This document shows, in pieces, positions 60,841 to 64,000 of a DNA stretch of 64,000 nt. The notes beneath the pieces were generated by a model, which did not search any database, was not told where the DNA came from, and saw nothing but the letters and a program-made list of their open reading frames with translations. Made by a program: the position numbers and the translations under genes. This DNA is from Paraburkholderia fynbosensis. Its GTDB lineage: Bacteria > Pseudomonadota > Gammaproteobacteria > Burkholderiales > Burkholderiaceae. Each line of letters begins with the position of its first letter. Positions within the stretch are counted from its first letter, which is position 1. The stretch spans positions 1-64,000 of the forward strand of contig NZ_CADIKI010000014.1 of NCBI RefSeq assembly GCF_902859935.1, given 5' to 3'.

Positions 60841-61368
60841 GTTGTCGGCGTTGGGGCGGGGATTGCGGCGATTGCCGGTCTGCCGGCCGTTCGATCGCCC
60901 GGTTCCTACGCGCGGCACTGCGTACATGCGGCTCGCGCGCAACGCCCGCATTCAGTGCGGGCAACCCCACACGACTCGCCCCGCAAACGGCGCATCACGA
61001 CTGCCCCCGACCCGTTATCAACCGACAATCAGCCCAGCCGGAACCGACTTCCACCGGTTCACCGGGTAGCCAATGAATCGGTTTGCCTCTACCATGCAGA
61101 CAGCCGGTTGTAGGCGTTCTCGAGCAAGCGCACGCTCGAGCGGCACGCGCCGCGTAGCCATCAAGTCGTCATTCCCGTTATCCGTTTCGAACAGTCACGT
61201 TGACACGCCGCGAGCGAATCCGCGGTGCGTGTCGCGAATCCGTCATGAACAGCCAGTGCAGGGCAGGCCGTGCAGAAAGGGCGCCCTGACATGCGCCGCG
61301 TCATGGTTTCACAGCAGGCTTCATCCACCTGCCGGCGACGGCAGACTTCATCCATCAGGAGTCAACAG
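60841..61368. other. 528-bp intergenic region, nothing recognised
   Basis: Contains the promoter of the hydrolase gene. Open frames in it lack start signals and family features. A short direct repeat CTTCATCCA occurs at 61319 and 61347 just before the hydrolase ribosome site. No RNA gene or clear terminator seen. Confidence 0.5.
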
Positions 61369-62190
61369 ATGAGCACGATCAAGACGAAAGACGGTACCGC
61401 AATTTTCTACAAGGACTGGGGCAAGGGTCGCCCGGTCGTGTTTTCGCACGGCTGGCCGTTGACCGCGGATGCATGGGACGCGCAGATGCTGTTTCTCGGC
61501 AGCAAGGGCTTTCGGGTGATCGCGCACGACCGTCGTGGGCACGGCCGCTCGGAGCAGCCGTGGGACGGCAACGACATGGATACCTATGCCGACGATCTCG
61601 CCGCGCTGATCGAACACCTCGACCTGAAGGACGCGACGCTCGTCGGCCATTCGACCGGTGGCGGGGAAGTCGCGCACTACATCGGCCGGCATGGCACGCA
61701 GCGCGTCGCGAAGGCCGTGCTGATCGGCGCGGTGCCGCCGCTGATGGTGAAGACCGACAACAATCCGAACGGCACGCCGATCGACGTGTTCGACGCAATC
61801 CGCAAGGGCGTGGTCGCTGACCGCTCGCAGTTTTTCAAGGACCTGGCGCTGCCGTTCTACGGCTACAACCGGCCGAACGCGAAGGCGTCGCAAGGGGTGA
61901 TCGACTCGTTCTGGGTGCAGGGGATGGCTGGCTCGATCAAAGGCCTGTACGACTGCATCGAGCAGTTCTCCGAAGTCGACTACACGGAGGATCTGAAGAA
62001 GATCGACGTGCCGACGCTGGTGCTGCATGGCGACGACGACCAGATCGTGCCGATCGATGCAGCGGGCCGCCAGACCGCGAAGATCGTGAAGGACGCGACG
62101 CTCAAGGTCTATGCGGGCGGCCAGCACGGCATGTGCACCGTCGAGGCGGACAAGGTGAATGCCGATCTGCTGGAGTTCATCGGCGCGTGA
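61369..62190 (+). CDS. alpha/beta hydrolase, non-haem chloroperoxidase type
   Basis: Hydrolase/perhydrolase of 273 residues. Triad S95 (VGHSTGGGE), D224 (LHGDDDQIVP) and H253 (GGQHGMC). The early segment FYKDWGKGRPVVFSHGWPL and IAHDRRGHGRSEQPW are characteristic of cofactor-free haloperoxidases and aryl esterases such as Streptomyces and Pseudomonas enzymes. CAGGAG precedes ATG 61369. Monocistronic. Physiological role unknown; in vitro peracid formation is common in the family. Confidence 0.9.
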   Translation: MSTIKTKDGTAIFYKDWGKGRPVVFSHGWPLTADAWDAQMLFLGSKGFRVIAHDRRGHGRSEQPWDGNDMDTYADDLAALIEHLDLKDATLVGHSTGGGEVAHYIGRHGTQRVAKAVLIGAVPPLMVKTDNNPNGTPIDVFDAIRKGVVADRSQFFKDLALPFYGYNRPNAKASQGVIDSFWVQGMAGSIKGLYDCIEQFSEVDYTEDLKKIDVPTLVLHGDDDQIVPIDAAGRQTAKIVKDATLKVYAGGQHGMCTVEADKVNADLLEFIGA

Positions 62191-62280
62191 TGATGCGGTG
62201 ACGCACGCGAGTGCGTGAGAAGGGGCGGCGCGGGCGCGTGATGAGCGACGCGCCGCGCAAGCCTCAACTTCCAACCTCCC

Positions 62281-62820
62281 TCACGCAGTCGGCCAGCCTA
62301 TCCGCGCCGCTCGCCGCAATGCCGAGCGCACCACCATCCGGTGGAACGGCGCGATCGCGAGAATATAGAAGCGCCCGAGTCCATTGTGGCAATGCACGAC
62401 CGTGGACAGCACCAGATAGCGCGAACGGCCGTCCCGCGTCTCGCGGGTTTGCTGCAGCACCGACACCCGGAAGTCCAGATGACTGTCGTTCTCGCCGAGG
62501 ATGATTTCGTGTGCGCTGCGCGTGTAGATCCTGAAGATGTCCACATGCTCCCGCGAGCCGGCCGCCGCTTGCGTGCGCAACTGCTTCGTCGTCTTGAGTC
62601 CGAAGCGCGCGACCAGCGCATCGCGCAACTCCATCAACCTGCCGACCCATCCCGCCTGATGCGCGAAAACAAAGCGCGCCAGCAATTCCGGATTGTCGAT
62701 GGCGTTGTCGGGCAGGCGGACCGCGTACGCGTCGGCGAGATCCGGCGCGTGGTATAGACGCGTGACCGCGGATTCGACCGGCACAGCGACGGATTGCACG
62801 GTGGAGTGGGCGTTGGGCAT
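62281..62820 (-). CDS. DUF2867-family protein
   Basis: Soluble protein of 179 residues. Segments HAPDLADAYAVRLPDNA and RSAHEIILGENDSHLDFRVS followed by VVHCHNGLGRFYILAIAPFH match the DUF2867 (polyketide-cyclase-like) pattern. Function unknown. The start at 62820 (MPNAHSTVQ) is preferred over an upstream in-frame ATG because the preceding residues are Arg/Pro-rich. Divergent from uronate dehydrogenase. Confidence 0.75.
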   Translation of the reverse strand: MPNAHSTVQSVAVPVESAVTRLYHAPDLADAYAVRLPDNAIDNPELLARFVFAHQAGWVGRLMELRDALVARFGLKTTKQLRTQAAAGSREHVDIFRIYTRSAHEIILGENDSHLDFRVSVLQQTRETRDGRSRYLVLSTVVHCHNGLGRFYILAIAPFHRMVVRSALRRAARIGWPTA

Positions 62821-63004
62821 GGTGACGTGCGGCGCTGAAATGATGCAGGCTCGAAGGCCGCGTCGATAACGTGACGGCGGCGGCGCGGTGATTCGCTGAT
62901 GCACAAGGGGCCAAGTCTACGCGTGCTTGCGCACGGCTGCGCCGGCGGTTCGGTGCGCACGCCGCGAACCGTCGGCATTGAAAGAAAAACGCGTCGACCA
63001 TGTC

Positions 63005-63018
63005 ATACGACGTCTTAT
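63005..63018. promoter_or_regulatory. operator-like near-palindrome upstream of udh
   Basis: ATACGACGTCTTAT matches its reverse complement in 12 of 14 positions. FCD-type GntR regulators of sugar-acid genes bind palindromes of about this size. No regulator gene is in the window to match it. Confidence 0.4.
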
Positions 63019-63121
63019 AAATCGAACTACGGTAACTGCTTGTTTATCAAGGAAAGGCCTTTCTATTGCGGGTCAGACTAGGGTAAATGCCTGGTTGAAA
63101 TCCGCTCGGGCATCGTCGATA

Positions 63122-63135
63122 GTACGTTATCGTAC
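63122..63135. promoter_or_regulatory. inverted repeat upstream of udh
   Basis: GTACG and CGTAC flank a TTAT spacer, a perfect 5+5 inverted repeat about 100 bp upstream of the uronate dehydrogenase start. Confidence 0.4.
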
Positions 63136-63235
63136 AACAAGCGTGCGTTTATGCAGGCGGCATCGCCGCCGCTTCACCGCTAGCTGCCCCAAGTTCGATC
63201 GCGCGCGGCGCAGTCAACGCAGGAAAGGAACCCCT

Positions 63236-64000
63236 ATGAAAAAGATTGCCCTGAGTGGCGCCGGCGGCCAGCTCGGCGCCGTCGTACGCGCCGCCATGAT
63301 TGCGCGCGGCACGCCGCTGCGTTCGGCAGCAGGCTCGAAGGCCCTGACACCCCTCGTCGAAGGCGAGGACGTGATGCACGGCGACCTGCGCGATCCGGCG
63401 GTCGTCGATCGTCTGCTCGAAGGCGTGGACGTGCTGATCCACTTCGCCGGCACGAGCGTCGAGCGGCCGCTGCCGGAAATCATCGAGAATAATCTGCGCG
63501 GTCTGGTGGAGGTGTACGAAGGCGCGCGCCGTCACGGCGTGAAGCGCATCGTGTTCGCCAGCTCGAATCACGCGATCGGCATGTATCCGGTCACCGAAAA
63601 GCTTAGCCTCGACTGCGAGCTGCGCCCGGACGGTTTCTACGGCCTGAGCAAGGTGTGGGGCGAAGCGCTCGCCAGAATGTATTGGGACAAGCACGGCATC
63701 GAAAGTGTGTGCGTGCGCATCGGCAGTTGCCTCGAACGCCCGACCGAGCCGCGTCACCTGAGCACGTGGTTCGGCCATCGCGATCTGATGCACTTCCTCG
63801 ACCGCTGCGTCGAGGCCGAAAACGTCGGCTTCCTGACCATCTGGGGCGTGTCGGCCAATACGCGCAGCTGGTGGGACAACAGCGGCGCCGCGCGTTTCGG
63901 CTATCAGCCGACCCAGAACTCCGAGGACTACGCCGCTGAGATTCTGGCGCGCCCGAATCCGCTCGACGCTTTTGGCCAACGCTTCCAGGGCGGCGCTTTT
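63236..64000 (+). CDS. udh: uronate dehydrogenase (3' end beyond the window)
   Basis: NAD-dependent oxidation of galacturonate or glucuronate to the aldaric acid lactone. 255 codons are inside the window; homologues have about 265-275 residues, so little is missing. Short-chain epimerase fold: GAGGQLGAV (NAD-binding), ASSNHAIGMYP, catalytic Y135 and K139 in RPDGFYGLSKVWGE. RIGSCLERP, LSTWFGH and WWDNSGAARFGY match Agrobacterium Udh closely. AGGAAAGGAA precedes ATG 63236. Genes of aldaric-acid use may follow outside the window. Confidence 0.92.
   Translation, partial: MKKIALSGAGGQLGAVVRAAMIARGTPLRSAAGSKALTPLVEGEDVMHGDLRDPAVVDRLLEGVDVLIHFAGTSVERPLPEIIENNLRGLVEVYEGARRHGVKRIVFASSNHAIGMYPVTEKLSLDCELRPDGFYGLSKVWGEALARMYWDKHGIESVCVRIGSCLERPTEPRHLSTWFGHRDLMHFLDRCVEAENVGFLTIWGVSANTRSWWDNSGAARFGYQPTQNSEDYAAEILARPNPLDAFGQRFQGGAF

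Larger units (their letters stand above)
62821..63235. other. 415-bp divergent intergenic region with two palindromes
   Basis: Contains the near-palindrome ATACGACGTCTTAT (63005-63018) and the perfect inverted repeat GTACG-TTAT-CGTAC (63122-63135), both plausible operator sites for the uronate dehydrogenase promoter. The stretch 62990-63135 is AT-richer than the flanks. No gene seen. Confidence 0.55.

Noticed and set aside
1..64000. Mobile elements, phage genes, tRNA or rRNA genes
   Set aside because: No transposase, integrase, inverted-repeat element, tRNA-like cloverleaf or rRNA segment was recognised on either strand.

Overview
The window looks like chromosomal DNA of a Burkholderiales bacterium, most likely Paraburkholderia or a close relative. 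GC content and third-position GC are very high. It carries a complete biotin-independent malonate decarboxylase operon, a CIO-type cytochrome bd oxidase, an OprB-type porin, uronate dehydrogenase, and many LysR, GntR and IclR regulators paired with transporters. I found no rRNA, tRNA, CRISPR array, insertion sequence or phage genes, so it reads as an accessory-rich metabolic region. Genus is inferred from gene content only.

Layout. 0.2-11.3 kb: a LysR regulator divergent from an FUSC efflux protein, a small exported protein, a succinyl-CoA:acetate-type CoA-transferase, a GlsB-type membrane protein, an MgtC protein, a two-repeat exported protein, a membrane metallophosphoesterase, a RutE-type nitroreductase and an AlkB-like dioxygenase. 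11.5-16.5 kb: ytfQ-ytfR-ytfT-yjfF, a furanose ABC importer. 16.6-25.2 kb: mdcABCDEGH (minus strand) with a GntR regulator as first gene, divergent from an MFS transporter that is the likely malonate importer. 25.4-32.2 kb: a DMT exporter with its LysR regulator, a frameshifted secreted-protein gene, an OprB porin, a DUF2501 protein, an arylamine N-acetyltransferase and an ICMT-like protein.

32.2-45.0 kb is the most unusual part. Two polar-amino-acid ABC importers lie in mirror image and converge on two HutC-type GntR regulators. One importer operon also encodes a histidine-ammonia-lyase-fold protein that has lost the Ala-Ser-Gly tripeptide that forms the MIO cofactor. Divergent from the second importer are a 2-oxoglutarate/Fe(II)-type oxygenase and an FAD-linked 2-hydroxyacid oxidase. 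GntR/HutC-like palindromes (TGTCTAGACA, TGTCTATACA and two GTATATAC) lie in the promoter regions. Together this looks like an uptake and degradation system for an imidazole- or betaine-type amino acid. MIO-free lyases of this fold are known as ergothionases, but no urocanase or thiourocanase gene is nearby, so the substrate stays open.

45.4-64 kb: an 1139-residue fusion of a GMC oxidoreductase and an alpha/beta hydrolase with a cysteine nucleophile, next to a protein with a sigma-factor-like layout; a hybrid histidine kinase and a NarL-type response regulator; cioA-cioB plus a DUF2474 subunit under a near-consensus FNR/ANR box; a CaiB CoA-transferase / CitMHS carrier / acyl-CoA dehydrogenase / IclR operon for an unassigned carboxylate; a chloroperoxidase-type hydrolase; a DUF2867 protein; and a uronate dehydrogenase cut by the window edge.
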